In this document: one piece after another, positions 51,168 through 60,241 of the stretch
Numbering within the stretch: position 1 is the stretch's first letter
How the letters are laid out: each line of letters begins with the position of its first letter
NCBI RefSeq assembly: GCF_001424755.1
Contig: NZ_LMRF01000006.1
Location: forward strand, 629,015-693,014
Origin: Marmoricola sp. Leaf446
GTDB taxonomy: Bacteria; Actinomycetota; Actinomycetes; Propionibacteriales; Nocardioidaceae
Length of the DNA: 64,000 nucleotides
Direction: 5' to 3'
The notes under the pieces: generated by a model
Databases searched by the model: none
What the model was told of the DNA's origin: nothing
The model's input: the letters and a program-made list of their open reading frames with translations, nothing else
Program-made: the position numbers and the translations under genes

Positions 51168-52054
51168 GGCCCGCGGTCTCGCGCCTGCTGACCGCGCCGT
51201 CCGCCCTGCTCGCCGCCGCCCTGCTCGCCGCCGTCCTGCTCGCCGCCGTCCTGCTCACGGGCTGCGCGGGCGGGTCCGGCTCGTCCGGGTCGTCGTCCGG
51301 GTCGTCGCCGACCTCGTCGGGCGGCTCGTCGTCCGCCTCCCCCAGCGCGGCCGCGACCCCCGCGGCCCCTGCGGTGGGCGAGTGCCGGTCGCTGACGCTG
51401 GTCCGGGCCACGGCTCCGGTCGACGCGACGTCACCGGTCGCGTGCCGCGGCCCGCACACCGCGGTGACCGTGAAGGTGGGCATGCTGCCGCTGCTGGAGT
51501 CGGGCCACCTGCTCGCGGTCGACTCGGTGACGGTCCGCGACCGCGTGGCCCGGTCCTGCCCCGACTCGCTTCTGGAGCGGGCCGGTGGCGACGAGAGCGC
51601 GCGACGGCTGAGCCGGCTGCGGGTGGTGTGGTTCACGCCGTCGGTGGAGCAGGCCGACGCCGGGGCCGACCGCTACCGCTGCGACGTGGTCGCGGTCCGC
51701 GACGAGGACCGGCTACTGCCGCTGCCCGCCCGCCTGGCCGGCCTGCTCGACCGTCCGCGTGCGCTCGACCGGTTCGGCACCTGCGGCACCACGGCCCCCG
51801 ACGCCCGCGGCTTCCGACGCGTCGCCTGCGCCGACCCCCACCGCTGGCGCGCGGTCGACACCGTCGACCTGCCGGCGGACGCGCGCTACCTCGACGCGGC
51901 CGTCACCGACCGCGGCGACAGCGCCTGCGAGGACGTCGCCGCGTCGCGGGCCGACGGGGCGCTGCGCTACTCGTGGTCCTTCGAGTGGCCGACCCGTCCG
52001 CAGTGGCGCGACGGGCAGCGGTACGGCTGGTGCTGGGTGCCGGACGCCTCCTAG
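51164..52054 (+). CDS. Septum-formation-family lipoprotein, paralogue
   Basis: The protein has 296 aa. It is a divergent tandem duplicate of the preceding lipoprotein, with the same two Cys modules ('VGECRSLTLVRATAPVDATSPVACRGPHTAVTVKVG' and 'FGTCGTTAPDARGFRRVACADPHRWRAVDTVDLP'). The signal peptide has three 15-bp DNA repeats giving LLAAA-LLAAV-LLAAV before lipobox LTGC. A Ser/Gly-rich linker follows. Translation is coupled to the upstream gene through ATGA. It converges on the his operon. Confidence 0.88.
   Translation: MRPAVSRLLTAPSALLAAALLAAVLLAAVLLTGCAGGSGSSGSSSGSSPTSSGGSSSASPSAAATPAAPAVGECRSLTLVRATAPVDATSPVACRGPHTAVTVKVGMLPLLESGHLLAVDSVTVRDRVARSCPDSLLERAGGDESARRLSRLRVVWFTPSVEQADAGADRYRCDVVAVRDEDRLLPLPARLAGLLDRPRALDRFGTCGTTAPDARGFRRVACADPHRWRAVDTVDLPADARYLDAAVTDRGDSACEDVAASRADGALRYSWSFEWPTRPQWRDGQRYGWCWVPDAS
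51206..51250. repeat. 15-bp tandem repeat in a signal peptide
   Basis: Three copies of CTGCTCGCCGCCGYC (one with C, two with T) make up the hydrophobic core of the lipoprotein signal peptide, an unusual origin for a targeting signal. Confidence 0.75.
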
Positions 52055-52078
52055 CTCTCGGTCGTTCGGTGGCCGCGT

Positions 52079-52170
52079 CCGGTTTCCCAGGTGGTGAACC
52101 CGATCTGCCTCTGCACACGCGTCGCGTGGTGTGCAGAGAGGCGGTATCCCTTCATCACCTGGGAAACCGG
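52079..52170. terminator. Large nested hairpin between lipoprotein and hisF
   Basis: The outer arms are 20 bp (CCGGTTTCCCAGGTGGTGAA at 52079-52098, complement at 52151-52170 with one mismatch). The inner arms pair CTCTGCACAC with GTGTGCAGAG. The whole 92-base element can fold on both strands and fills the convergent junction. It lacks a T-tract, so it may be a dispersed palindromic element as well as a terminator. Confidence 0.7.
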
Positions 52171-52191
52171 CACCGGACGGACGACGCCGCG

Positions 52192-52953
52192 TCAGCGGAC
52201 GGGGTGGCCGGCGTCGCGCAGGGCGTCCTTGACCTCGCCGATGCGCAGGGTGCCGAAGTGGAAGACGGTGGCGGCCAGGACGGCGTCGGCCCCGGCGTCG
52301 ACCGCCGGGGCGAAGTGCTCGACCCGCCCGGCTCCCCCGCTGGCGATCACGGGGACCCCGACCTCGCGTCGTACGGCGCGGATCAGCTCGGTGTCGAAGC
52401 CGTCCTGAGTGCCGTCGGCGTCCATCGCGTTGAGCAGGATCTCGCCGGCACCGAGCTCGGCGGCGCGCGACGCCCACTCCAGGGCGTCGAGGCCCGCCGA
52501 GGTGCGACCCCCGTGGGTGGTGACCTCGAACCCGGAGTCGGTGCCGGGCGCGCGCCGGGCGTCGACGGAGAGGACCAGCACCTGGTTGCCGAACCGGTCG
52601 GCGATCTCGGCGACCAGCTCGGGGCGACGGATCGCCGCGGTGTTGACCGCCACCTTGTCGGCGCCGGAGCGCAGCAGCCGGTCCACGTCGGCGACGCTGC
52701 TGACGCCGCCGCCGACGGTGAGCGGGATGAAGACCTGCTCGGCCGTGGCGGCCACGATCTCCATCGTCGTCGAGCGGCCCTCGTGGGAGGCGGAGATGTC
52801 GAGGAAGGTCAGCTCGTCGGCCCCCTCGGCGTCGTAGAGACGCGCCAGCTCGACGGGGTCGCCGGCGTCGCGCAGCGACTGGAAGTTCACGCCCTTGACG
52901 ACCCGGCCCCCGTCGACGTCGAGGCACGGGATGACGCGGACGGCGAGGCTCAC
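52192..52953 (-). CDS. hisF: Imidazole glycerol phosphate synthase subunit HisF
   Basis: The protein has 253 aa, a TIM barrel. Catalytic Asp11 is in '[18 protein letters not shown]' and the second Asp in 'VLSVDARR'; phosphate-binding loops '[12 protein letters not shown]', 'NTAAI' and '[11 protein letters not shown]' are present. It forms the HisH-HisF heterodimer that makes IGP and AICAR. The GTG start overlaps the priA stop. It is the last gene of the operon. Confidence 0.97.
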   Translation of the reverse strand: MSLAVRVIPCLDVDGGRVVKGVNFQSLRDAGDPVELARLYDAEGADELTFLDISASHEGRSTTMEIVAATAEQVFIPLTVGGGVSSVADVDRLLRSGADKVAVNTAAIRRPELVAEIADRFGNQVLVLSVDARRAPGTDSGFEVTTHGGRTSAGLDALEWASRAAELGAGEILLNAMDADGTQDGFDTELIRAVRREVGVPVIASGGAGRVEHFAPAVDAGADAVLAATVFHFGTLRIGEVKDALRDAGHPVR

Positions 52954-53747
52954 GGCTGCGGGGCCTCGGGCTGGACCGGCGGCCGCGGCCGGTCGGGCCA
53001 GGTGAGGTCGAGGGCGTCGGCCAGGGTGAAGCGACCCTCGTAGAGGGCGGTGCCCACGATGGCGCCCTCGACGCCGTCGGCCAGCAGCCCGGTCAGCGCC
53101 TCGAGGTCGGCGAACTCGGTGATGCCGCCGGAGGCGACCACCGGGCGGTCGGTCTCGGCGCAGACCGCGCGCAGCAGGTCGAGGTTGGGGCCCTGGAGCA
53201 TCCCGTCCTTGTTGACGTCGGTCACGACGTAGCGGGCGCAGCCCTCGGCGTCGAGCCGGGCGAGCACCTCGTAGAGGTCGCCGCCCTCCTGGGTCCAGCC
53301 GCGCGCGGCCAGGGTGCGGCCGCGCACGTCGAGGCCCACCGCGACCCGGTCGCCGTGGGAGGCGATCGCCCGGGCGCACCACTCGGGCTGCTCGAGCGCG
53401 GCGGTGCCGATGTTGACCCGGCGGCAGCCGGCGGTCATCGCGGCCTCGAGGGACTCGTCGTCACGGATGCCGCCGCTCATCTCGACGTCGATGTCGAGGG
53501 TCCCGACGATGCGGGCCAGAAGGTCGCGGTTGTGGCCCCGACCGAAGGCGGCGTCGAGGTCGACGAGGTGGATCCACTCCGCCCCGGCCTGCTGCCAGCG
53601 CAGCGCCGCCTCGACCGGGTCGCCGAAGCGCTTCTCCGAGCCCGCGACGCCCTGCACCAGCTGGACCGCCTGTCCGCCGGCCACGTCGACGGCGGGCAGC
53701 AGCTCGAGGTGCGGCGCGGGGATCTGGCTGGCGGGGTGCTGGGTCAT
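52950..53747 (-). CDS. priA: PriA, bifunctional HisA/TrpF isomerase
   Basis: The protein has 265 aa. '[20 protein letters not shown]' and '[17 protein letters not shown]' carry the two catalytic Asp, and a phosphate-binding '[10 protein letters not shown]' follows. In actinobacteria this HisA homologue also serves as phosphoribosylanthranilate isomerase (TrpF) in tryptophan synthesis. No trpF is visible here, consistent with that. It catalyses the ProFAR-to-PRFAR step. It sits between hisH and hisF. Confidence 0.94.
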   Translation of the reverse strand: MTQHPASQIPAPHLELLPAVDVAGGQAVQLVQGVAGSEKRFGDPVEAALRWQQAGAEWIHLVDLDAAFGRGHNRDLLARIVGTLDIDVEMSGGIRDDESLEAAMTAGCRRVNIGTAALEQPEWCARAIASHGDRVAVGLDVRGRTLAARGWTQEGGDLYEVLARLDAEGCARYVVTDVNKDGMLQGPNLDLLRAVCAETDRPVVASGGITEFADLEALTGLLADGVEGAIVGTALYEGRFTLADALDLTWPDRPRPPVQPEAPQP

Positions 53748-53782
53748 CGTGTCCTTCGCAGGTGGCGGGTCGGTGGGGCGGG

Positions 53783-54439
53783 TCAGGCGTGCGGCAGGGT
53801 CGCGACCCAGTTGCGCAGCAGCGCGGCGCCGGCGTCGCCGGACTTCTCGGGGTGGAACTGGGTGGCGGTCAGCGGGCCGTTCTCGACCGCGGCCACGAAG
53901 CGGTCGCGCTGCTCCGCCGTCCCGTGCTCGGCCCAGGTGACCAGGGGCGGGCGGGTGCGGCCGTTGGTCTGCAGCGTCCAGTCGCGGACGCCGTAGGAGT
54001 GCACGAAGTAGAAGCGCTCGTCCTCGATGCCGGCGAACAGCCGCGACCCCTCGGGCACCTCGACGGTGTTCCATCCCATGTGGGGCACCACCGGGGCCTG
54101 GAGCCGCTCGACCACGCCCGGCCACTCGTCGCAGCCGACGGTCTCCACGCCGTGCTCGACGCCGCGCTCGAAGAGGATCTGCATCCCCACGCAGATGCCG
54201 AGGACGGGACGGCCCCCGGCGAGCCGGCGGCCGATGACCTCGTGGCCGCGCACGGCGCGCAGGCCCTCCATGCACGCGGCGAAGGCGCCGACACCCGGCA
54301 CCACGAGCCCGTCGGCGTCCATCGCGGTGGCGTGGTCGGAGCTGAGCACGACCTCGGCACCCGCCCGCTCCACGGCCCGGACGACCGAGCGGAGGTTGCC
54401 CGAGCCGTAGTCGAGGACGGTGACGCGCGGCGCGCTCAG
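53783..54439 (-). CDS. hisH: IGP synthase glutaminase subunit HisH
   Basis: The protein has 218 aa from a CTG start at 54439. Conserved HisH N-terminal '[18 protein letters not shown]' lies upstream of the first GTG (54373), and no ATG, GTG or TTG precedes it in frame, so the start must be the CTG that overlaps the hisB stop as CTGA. Catalytic Cys is in '[13 protein letters not shown]' and His/Glu in '[11 protein letters not shown]'. It releases ammonia from glutamine and channels it to HisF. Confidence 0.9.
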   Translation of the reverse strand: MSAPRVTVLDYGSGNLRSVVRAVERAGAEVVLSSDHATAMDADGLVVPGVGAFAACMEGLRAVRGHEVIGRRLAGGRPVLGICVGMQILFERGVEHGVETVGCDEWPGVVERLQAPVVPHMGWNTVEVPEGSRLFAGIEDERFYFVHSYGVRDWTLQTNGRTRPPLVTWAEHGTAEQRDRFVAAVENGPLTATQFHPEKSGDAGAALLRNWVATLPHA

Positions 54440-55044
54440 AGCGTGCCCTTGGTCGAGGGGACGCCCGTCTCGCGGGGGTCGAGGGCGACCGCGTCACGCA
54501 GCGCCCGGGCGACGGCCTTGAACTGCGCCTCCACGATGTGGTGGGGGTCGCGGCCTCCGAGCACCCGGACGTGCAGGGTGATGCCGGCGTGGTGGGCGAG
54601 CGACTCCAGCACGTGGGCGGTCAGCGAGCCGGCGTACGGCACGCCGGAGCCGCCGATCAGGGCGTAGACCTGCCCGTCGGGTTCGCCGGAGTGCACGAAG
54701 TAGGGCCGGCCGGAGACGTCGACGACGGCCTGCGCCAGCGCCTCGTCGAGCGGCACCAGCGCGTCGCCGTAGCGCTTGATGCCGCGCTTGTCGCCCAGCG
54801 CCTCGCGCAGCGCGGCACCGATGACGATGGCGGTGTCCTCGATGCTGTGGTGGCCGTCGATGTGGACGTCGCCCTCGGTGCGCACGGTGAGGTCGATCAG
54901 CGAGTGGCGACCGAGGGCGTCGAGCATGTGGTCGTAGAAGCCGACGCCGGTGGCGATGTCGGTGCGTCCGGAGCCGTCGAGGTCGAGCTCGACGACGACC
55001 GAGGACTCGTTGGTCCGTCGCTCGATGCGGGCGGTGCGGCTCAT
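54436..55044 (-). CDS. hisB: Imidazoleglycerol-phosphate dehydratase
   Basis: The protein has 202 aa, monofunctional, lacking the HisB phosphatase domain of enterobacteria. Metal motifs are '[15 protein letters not shown]', '[27 protein letters not shown]' and '[20 protein letters not shown]'. It catalyses IGP to imidazole acetol phosphate with Mn2+. ATG 55044 overlaps the hisC stop (ATGA). Confidence 0.97.
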   Translation of the reverse strand: MSRTARIERRTNESSVVVELDLDGSGRTDIATGVGFYDHMLDALGRHSLIDLTVRTEGDVHIDGHHSIEDTAIVIGAALREALGDKRGIKRYGDALVPLDEALAQAVVDVSGRPYFVHSGEPDGQVYALIGGSGVPYAGSLTAHVLESLAHHAGITLHVRVLGGRDPHHIVEAQFKAVARALRDAVALDPRETGVPSTKGTL

Positions 55045-56195
55045 CGGCCGCCTCCTTCGGTGGTGGTGTCGAGCGCGGCGGTGAGCGCGCTCCGGAAGGC
55101 CTGCATCTCGGCCGGGGTGCCGATGGAGACCCGCAGCCAGCCCTCGGGCCCGGTGACGCGGATCAGCACACCGGCGTCCAGCAGCTGCTGCCAGACGTCC
55201 TGACGATCGGCGAAGCGGCCGAAGAGCACGAAGTTGGCGTCGCTCTCGGCGACCTCGAGACCCTGCTCGCGCAGCCAGGTGACGGTGCGGTCGCGCTCGG
55301 CGCGCAGCTCCTCGACGCGGCCGAGCAGCTCCCCGGCGTGACGCAGCGCGGCGAGCGCGGTCGCCTGGGTGACGGCGGACAGGTGGTAGGGCAGCCGGAC
55401 GACGCGCAGCGCGTCGCACAGCTCCGGCGCCGCGGCGAGGTAGCCCAGCCGGGCGCCGGCCAGCGCGAACGCCTTGCTCATCGTGCGGGTGACGACGAGG
55501 TTGCGGTGCGCGGGCAGCAGCTCGAGGGCCGAGGGCGTGCCGGAGCGACGGAACTCGGCGTACGCCTCGTCGATGACCACGACGCCGGTGTCGCCGACCA
55601 GCTCGCACAGGGTGCCGATCACGTCGTGGGGCAGCGCGGTGCCGGTCGGGTTGTTGGGCGAGGGCAGCAGCACGACGCTGGGCCGGTGCTCGGCGATCAG
55701 ACGCTGCGCCTCGGCGAGGTCGAAGCTGAAGTCCTCGTGCCGACGGCCCGCGACCCAGCCGGTCATCGCGTCGCGGGCGTACTCGGGATACATGCTGTAC
55801 GTCGGCGCGAAGCTGATCGCCGTCCGGCCGGGCCCGCCGAAGGCCTGCAGCAGCTGCAGCATCACCTCGTTGGAGCCGTTGGCCGCCCACACCTGCGCAG
55901 GGCCGACCTCGACCCCCGCCTCGGCGCTGAGGTAGGCCGCCAGCCCCGCGCGCAGCTCGACGAACTCGCGGTCGGGGTAGCGGTTGAGCGTGGTCGCGGC
56001 CCGGGCCACGGAGGCGGCGACGTCCTCGACCACCGCGGCCGAGGGACCGTAGGGGTTCTCGTTGACGTTGAGCTGCACGGGCACGTCGAGCTGCGGGGCG
56101 CCGTAGGGCGCGGCGCCACGGAGCTCCTCGCGCAGCGGCACCCAGGACAGGTCGCCGGGACGGGTGGGCGTGCTCGCGGGCGTGGTGGTGCTCAC
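55041..56195 (-). CDS. hisC: Histidinol-phosphate aminotransferase
   Basis: The protein has 384 aa, PLP type I. '[40 protein letters not shown]' is typical of the family N-terminus, PLP Lys is in '[18 protein letters not shown]', and the Arg carboxylate site is in '[12 protein letters not shown]'. It converts imidazole acetol phosphate to histidinol phosphate. The GTG start overlaps the hisD stop (GTGA). Confidence 0.96.
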   Translation of the reverse strand: MSTTTPASTPTRPGDLSWVPLREELRGAAPYGAPQLDVPVQLNVNENPYGPSAAVVEDVAASVARAATTLNRYPDREFVELRAGLAAYLSAEAGVEVGPAQVWAANGSNEVMLQLLQAFGGPGRTAISFAPTYSMYPEYARDAMTGWVAGRRHEDFSFDLAEAQRLIAEHRPSVVLLPSPNNPTGTALPHDVIGTLCELVGDTGVVVIDEAYAEFRRSGTPSALELLPAHRNLVVTRTMSKAFALAGARLGYLAAAPELCDALRVVRLPYHLSAVTQATALAALRHAGELLGRVEELRAERDRTVTWLREQGLEVAESDANFVLFGRFADRQDVWQQLLDAGVLIRVTGPEGWLRVSIGTPAEMQAFRSALTAALDTTTEGGGR

Positions 56196-57496
56196 CGGTC
56201 GAACCGGACGTCGACGGCGGCCGCGTGGCCGGGGAGGTCCTCGGCGTGGGCCAGCGTCGTGACGTGGCCGGCGACCTCGTCGAGGGCCTCGCGGGAGTAC
56301 TCCACGAGGTGGATCGCGCGCAGGAAGGACCGGACCGACAGGCCCGAGGAGTGGCAGGCGCAGCCGGCGGTGGGCAGCACGTGGTTGGACCCGGCGCAGT
56401 AGTCGCCCAGCGACACCGGGGCCCACGGGCCCACGAACACCGCGCCCGCGTTGCGGACCCGGCGGGCCACGGCGGCGGCGTCGGCGGTCTGGATCTCGGT
56501 GTGCTCCGCGGCGTAGGCGTTGACGACCGCCAGCCCCTGCTCGACGTCGTCGACCAGCACGATGCCGGACTGCTCGCCCGTGAGCGCGGTGCGAACCCGC
56601 TCGACGTGGCGGGTGGCGGCGACCTGCTTGTCCAGCGCGGCCTCGACCTCGCCGGCCAGCCGCAGCGAGTCGGTGACGAGCACCGAGGCGGCCATGGGGT
56701 CGTGCTCGGCCTGGCTGACCAGGTCGGCGGCGACGTGGCCGGCGTCCGCCGTGTCGTCGGCCAGGACCGCGATCTCGGTCGGCCCGGCCTCGGAGTCGAT
56801 GCCCACGATGCCCTTGAGCAGCCGCTTGGCCGAGACGGTGTAGATGTTGCCCGGACCGGTCACCAGGTCGACGCGGCGGCAGGGGCCGGCCCCGTGGGCG
56901 AACATCGCGATCGCCTGGGCGCCGCCCACGGCGTACACCTCCTCGATGCCGAGCAGCTCGCAGGCCGCCAGGATCGTGGGGTGCGGCAGCCCGCCGAAGT
57001 CGGCCTGCGGCGAGCTGGTCAGCGCGATCGAGCCCACCCCGGCCACCTGGGCGGGGACGACGTTCATCAGCACGCTGGAGACCAGCGGCGCCACGCCGCC
57101 GGGCACGTAGAGGCCGACGCGGTCGACGGGCACCAGCCGCTGGGTGACCCGGGCGCCGGGGCCGAGGTCGGTGACGACGTCGGACTCGAGCTCGGCCTCG
57201 CAGGTCAACCGCAGCCGGCGTACGGACTCCTCGAGCCCGGCCCGGATCGCCGGGTCGAGCGCGGCCAGCGCGTCGCGCAGCGCCTGGCGGGGCACGGTGA
57301 TGTCGGTCTGCTCGACGCGGTCGAACTTCCGGGAGTACTCCCGGATCGCCTCGACGCCCCGGTCGCGGACGTCGTCGCAGATCGGACGCACCACGTGGAC
57401 CGCGGCCTCGACGTCGAAGTCGGCGCGGGGCACGAGGGTGCGGTAGTCGGGATCGGTGCCGGCGGCACCGTCCCGCAGGTCGATGCGGCGGATCAT
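56192..57496 (-). CDS. hisD: Histidinol dehydrogenase
   Basis: The protein has 434 aa. Zn-binding and catalytic residues lie in '[17 protein letters not shown]' and the C-terminal '[24 protein letters not shown]'; the NAD site includes '[12 protein letters not shown]' and '[17 protein letters not shown]'. It performs the last two steps to L-histidine. It is the first gene of the overlapping hisDCBH-priA-hisF operon. The start has TAGAAT 6 bases upstream and no ribosome binding site, so the operon is likely leaderless. Confidence 0.97.
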   Translation of the reverse strand: MIRRIDLRDGAAGTDPDYRTLVPRADFDVEAAVHVVRPICDDVRDRGVEAIREYSRKFDRVEQTDITVPRQALRDALAALDPAIRAGLEESVRRLRLTCEAELESDVVTDLGPGARVTQRLVPVDRVGLYVPGGVAPLVSSVLMNVVPAQVAGVGSIALTSSPQADFGGLPHPTILAACELLGIEEVYAVGGAQAIAMFAHGAGPCRRVDLVTGPGNIYTVSAKRLLKGIVGIDSEAGPTEIAVLADDTADAGHVAADLVSQAEHDPMAASVLVTDSLRLAGEVEAALDKQVAATRHVERVRTALTGEQSGIVLVDDVEQGLAVVNAYAAEHTEIQTADAAAVARRVRNAGAVFVGPWAPVSLGDYCAGSNHVLPTAGCACHSSGLSVRSFLRAIHLVEYSREALDEVAGHVTTLAHAEDLPGHAAAVDVRFDR

Positions 57497-57502
57497 GGCT
57501 CC

Positions 57503-57508
57503 ATTCTA
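57503..57508 (-). promoter_or_regulatory. Candidate -10 element of the his operon
   Basis: TAGAAT on the minus strand ends 6 bases before hisD ATG 57496. It drives an apparently leaderless six-gene his transcript. Confidence 0.55.
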
Positions 57509-57545
57509 GGTGCCCGCGACGACGCCGCTCTCCCCCCGCCCACCG

Positions 57546-58424
57546 TCAGGCGTCGGCCCCCACGAAGGGCGTGGAGTAGTCGGTCGCACCCAGCCGGTCG
57601 AGGGTCGCCTCGGCCTCGCCGGCGGCCAGGTCGTGGCGCTGCCGCTCGGCCAGGACCGCCTGGCGGAGCAGCCGGGTCTCCCCCGCCGTGGCGATGCCGG
57701 TGACCTCGGGGTGGTCGTCGAGCACCCACGAGACCGCGGCGGTGACGAGCGGCTGCTCGTCGAGCGGCTCGTACCAGGTGGCGTAGCGGCGCTCCCCGTC
57801 CGGCCAGGGTCGACGGGCCACTGCCTTGATCGTCATCAGCCCGACGTCGTCGGCCCGGACCGCCTCCACCAGGGCGGCGTAGTCCTCGGCGTACCCCGGG
57901 ACGCGGGACAGGGTGCGGTTGAGCGGCGTGAGCACGGTGTCGAAGGGGAAGCGTCGCAGCGCCTCGAGGTGCGTGGCCGGCGCCTCGTGGGTGTGCCCGG
58001 TGATGCCGATGGCGCGCACCAGCCCCTCCTCGCGGGCCCGCACCGCCGCGCGCAGCGACCCGTGCTGGGCGGTGACGCGGTCGAGGTCGGCGAGCTTGCC
58101 CACCTCGTGCAGCTGCAGCAGGTCGACGTGGTCGGTCCGCAGCCGCTCCAACGATCGGTTGATCTGCGCCCAGGCCTCCTCCTCGTCGCGGAGGCCGGTC
58201 TTGGTCGCCAGGAAGACCTGGGGGCGCAGCTGGTCCATCATCGCGCCGAGCCGCAGCTCCGCCTCGCCGTACGCCGCGGCGACGTCGACGTGGTTGATGC
58301 CGGCCGCCAGTGCCTCGGCCACCGAGGCGTCGGCCGTGTCCTGGTCGACCTCTGCGAGCGAGGCCGCCCCGTAGACCAGCACCGACGAACGGTGCTCGAG
58401 CCGGCCCAGGCGTCGGGTCTCCAC
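57546..58424 (-). CDS. Aldo/keto reductase
   Basis: The protein has 292 aa. The catalytic tetrad is recognisable as Asp and Tyr in 'HVDVAAAYGEAELRLG', Lys in 'FLATKTGL' and His in 'LLQLHEVGKL'. The first part 'RRLGRLEHRSSVLVYGAASL' is the typical AKR start. GTG 58424 has GGAGGCA upstream. It lies 49 bases upstream of hisD on the same strand; read-through into the his operon is possible but a separate hisD promoter is visible. The substrate is unknown. Confidence 0.9.
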   Translation of the reverse strand: METRRLGRLEHRSSVLVYGAASLAEVDQDTADASVAEALAAGINHVDVAAAYGEAELRLGAMMDQLRPQVFLATKTGLRDEEEAWAQINRSLERLRTDHVDLLQLHEVGKLADLDRVTAQHGSLRAAVRAREEGLVRAIGITGHTHEAPATHLEALRRFPFDTVLTPLNRTLSRVPGYAEDYAALVEAVRADDVGLMTIKAVARRPWPDGERRYATWYEPLDEQPLVTAAVSWVLDDHPEVTGIATAGETRLLRQAVLAERQRHDLAAGEAEATLDRLGATDYSTPFVGADA

Positions 58425-58479
58425 AGCTGCCTCCAGCGATGTCGGGGTGCGCCTGGCCACGCTAGCGCGGTGCGCGTCG

Positions 58480-58485
58480 TAGGTT
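58480..58485 (+). promoter_or_regulatory. Candidate -10 element of the LON-domain gene
   Basis: TAGGTT ends 6 bases before GTG 58492. Confidence 0.45.
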
Positions 58486-58491
58486 GGCGGG

Positions 58492-59157
58492 GTGACGACG
58501 GTGCCGCTGTTCCCGCTCAACGCGGTGCTGTTCCCCGGTGTCGCGACACCGCTGCACATCTTCGAGGACCGCTACCGCGCCATGGTGCGCGAGCTGCTCG
58601 AGGTCGAGGAGGTCTTCGACCGGGTCTTCGGCGTCGTCGCGATCCGCGAGGGCTACGAGGTCGGCGACCACGGGGCGCAGTCGGTGCACCGGGTGGGCAC
58701 GCTCGTCCAGCTGACCGAGGCCGAGGCCTACGACGACGGTCGCTACGACATCGAGGTGATCGGCCGGCAGCGGCTGCGGGTGGTCGAGCACGAGAGCAGC
58801 GGGCCGTTCCTGCGCGGGGAGGTCGAGCTGCTCGGCGACACCGACGAGCCGGAGGCCGAGGTCGAGGCCGCGCGCACGCTCGCGGCCTTCGAGCGCTACC
58901 GCGACCAGCTCTCCGAGCTGCGCGGCGGGCCGGTGCTGGCCGGTCAGATGCCCGACGACCCGGCGTACCTCTCCTACGCGCTGGCCACGACCTGCCTGCT
59001 CACCCTGCCGCAGCGCCAGGCGCTGCTCGAGGCCGACAGCGCGCGGCAGCGGCTGGGCATGCTGCGCCACACCCTGCACGACGAGATGCGGGCGATGCGG
59101 GCGGTCCCCTCGCTGCCGGCGACCGAGGTCGCCCGCACCCGCTGGTCGCCCAACTAG
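58492..59157 (+). CDS. LON substrate-binding-domain protein
   Basis: The protein has 221 aa. 'VPLFPLNAVLFPGVATPLHIFEDRYRAMVRELLE' starts the N-terminal domain of Lon protease, but no ATPase or protease part follows, as in the common stand-alone actinobacterial form. It is soluble and probably recognises a protein or peptide substrate. It is followed 4 bases later by the ybaK-like gene, so the two are co-transcribed. Confidence 0.92.
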   Translation: MTTVPLFPLNAVLFPGVATPLHIFEDRYRAMVRELLEVEEVFDRVFGVVAIREGYEVGDHGAQSVHRVGTLVQLTEAEAYDDGRYDIEVIGRQRLRVVEHESSGPFLRGEVELLGDTDEPEAEVEAARTLAAFERYRDQLSELRGGPVLAGQMPDDPAYLSYALATTCLLTLPQRQALLEADSARQRLGMLRHTLHDEMRAMRAVPSLPATEVARTRWSPN

Positions 59158-59161
59158 CGCG

Positions 59162-59662
59162 GTGGCACGCCGACGCGCCGGGGGTACGCCGGCCACGATC
59201 GCCCTCGAGCGGGCGGGACTGGCGTTCACCAGCCATCCCTACGTCCACGACCCCGCAGCCGCCTCCTTCGGCCTCGAGGCCGCCGAGCAGCTGGGACTGG
59301 ACCCCGACGCGGTGCTCAAGACGCTCGTGGCCGAGGTCGACGGGCGCCTGGTGGTGGCGGTCGTCCCGGTCTCGACGCGGCTGGACCTCAAGGCCCTGGC
59401 CGCGGCCGTGGGCGGCAAGCGGGCCACGATGGCCGATCCCGCTGTGGCCGAGCGCAGCACCGGCTACGTCGTGGGCGGCATCTCGCCCCTGGGCCAGCGC
59501 AGCCGGCTGGAGACCGTGGTCGACGCCTCCGCCACGGGGCGGGAGACGGTCTACGTCAGCGGCGGGAAGCGCGGCCTGGACCTCGGCCTCGCCCCCGCCG
59601 ACCTGGTCGCCCTGACCGGAGCGCTCGTGGCCCCGGTGGCGCGCGCCTCGGCGAGCGGCTGA
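59162..59662 (+). CDS. ybaK: YbaK/EbsC Cys-tRNA(Pro) deacylase
   Basis: The protein has 166 aa. 'TPATIALERAGLAFTSHPYVHDPAAASFGLEAAEQLGLDPDAVLKTLVAEVDGRLVVAVVPVSTRLDLKALAAAVGGKRATMADPAVAERSTGYVVGGISPLGQRSRL' covers the family. It edits Cys mischarged onto tRNA-Pro. The GTG start at 59162 follows the LON-domain gene closely. Confidence 0.93.
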   Translation: MARRRAGGTPATIALERAGLAFTSHPYVHDPAAASFGLEAAEQLGLDPDAVLKTLVAEVDGRLVVAVVPVSTRLDLKALAAAVGGKRATMADPAVAERSTGYVVGGISPLGQRSRLETVVDASATGRETVYVSGGKRGLDLGLAPADLVALTGALVAPVARASASG

Positions 59663-59674
59663 GCGGCCGCGCTG

Positions 59675-60223
59675 CTAGTCGCGGCGCAGCACGAACAGGT
59701 GGAGCAGCGCCCCCAGCGCCGCAGCGGCGGGCCAGACCCACACCAGCCCGGGCGCCTGCAGCGCGAGCTGCAGCGGCGCCTGAGCGCCCTCGGCGCGTCC
59801 GTCGAGGACGATCGCCGGATCGGCCGGGCCGAGCACCTCGCCCAGGCGCACGGCGACCTGGGCCGCGAGCGCGGCGCCGAGCACCACGAGCGCCACGCTG
59901 AGCAGCGGGTCGCGTCGCCGCCAGGCGAGGAGCACCAGCCCGCTGAGCAGTCCGAGGACCACGGCCACGACGGCGAACCAGCCGTCGACGGCGACCTGCC
60001 CGGCCAGCGCGTCGGCCGTGAGGGCGGGACCGTCGGGGGTGGCGGTCGCCTGCGGCAACGGGGTCGCCTGCCACCACACCAGCGCGCCGACCACGCCTGC
60101 CACCAGCGACCAGACCAGCACCACCACGGCGTCGAGGAGCACCTCGCGCGGCGTGGCCGGTCGAGGCGCGTCGGGCTCGGGCCGGTCGTGGTCGACGGGG
60201 GCCCCCTGGTGCACGGTGCTCAC
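59675..60223 (-). CDS. Four-helix membrane protein (possible DUF2567)
   Basis: The protein has 182 aa. An acidic cytoplasmic N-terminus is followed by a hydrophobic segment 'AVVVLVWSLVAGVVGALVWW', an extracytoplasmic loop, then three more helices ('GWFAVVAVVLGLLSGLVLLAWRR', 'LLSVALVVLGAALAAQVAV' and 'LVWVWPAAAALGALLHLFVL'). The size and pattern recall DUF2567, but this is tentative. A GATGAT hexamer lies 6 bases before the GTG. Confidence 0.7.
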   Translation of the reverse strand: MSTVHQGAPVDHDRPEPDAPRPATPREVLLDAVVVLVWSLVAGVVGALVWWQATPLPQATATPDGPALTADALAGQVAVDGWFAVVAVVLGLLSGLVLLAWRRRDPLLSVALVVLGAALAAQVAVRLGEVLGPADPAIVLDGRAEGAQAPLQLALQAPGLVWVWPAAAALGALLHLFVLRRD

Positions 60224-60229
60224 CGGGGG

Positions 60230-60235
60230 ATCATC
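60230..60235 (-). promoter_or_regulatory. Candidate -10 element of the membrane-protein gene
   Basis: GATGAT on the minus strand lies 6 bases before GTG 60223. Confidence 0.4.
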
Positions 60236-60241
60236 GCAGGC

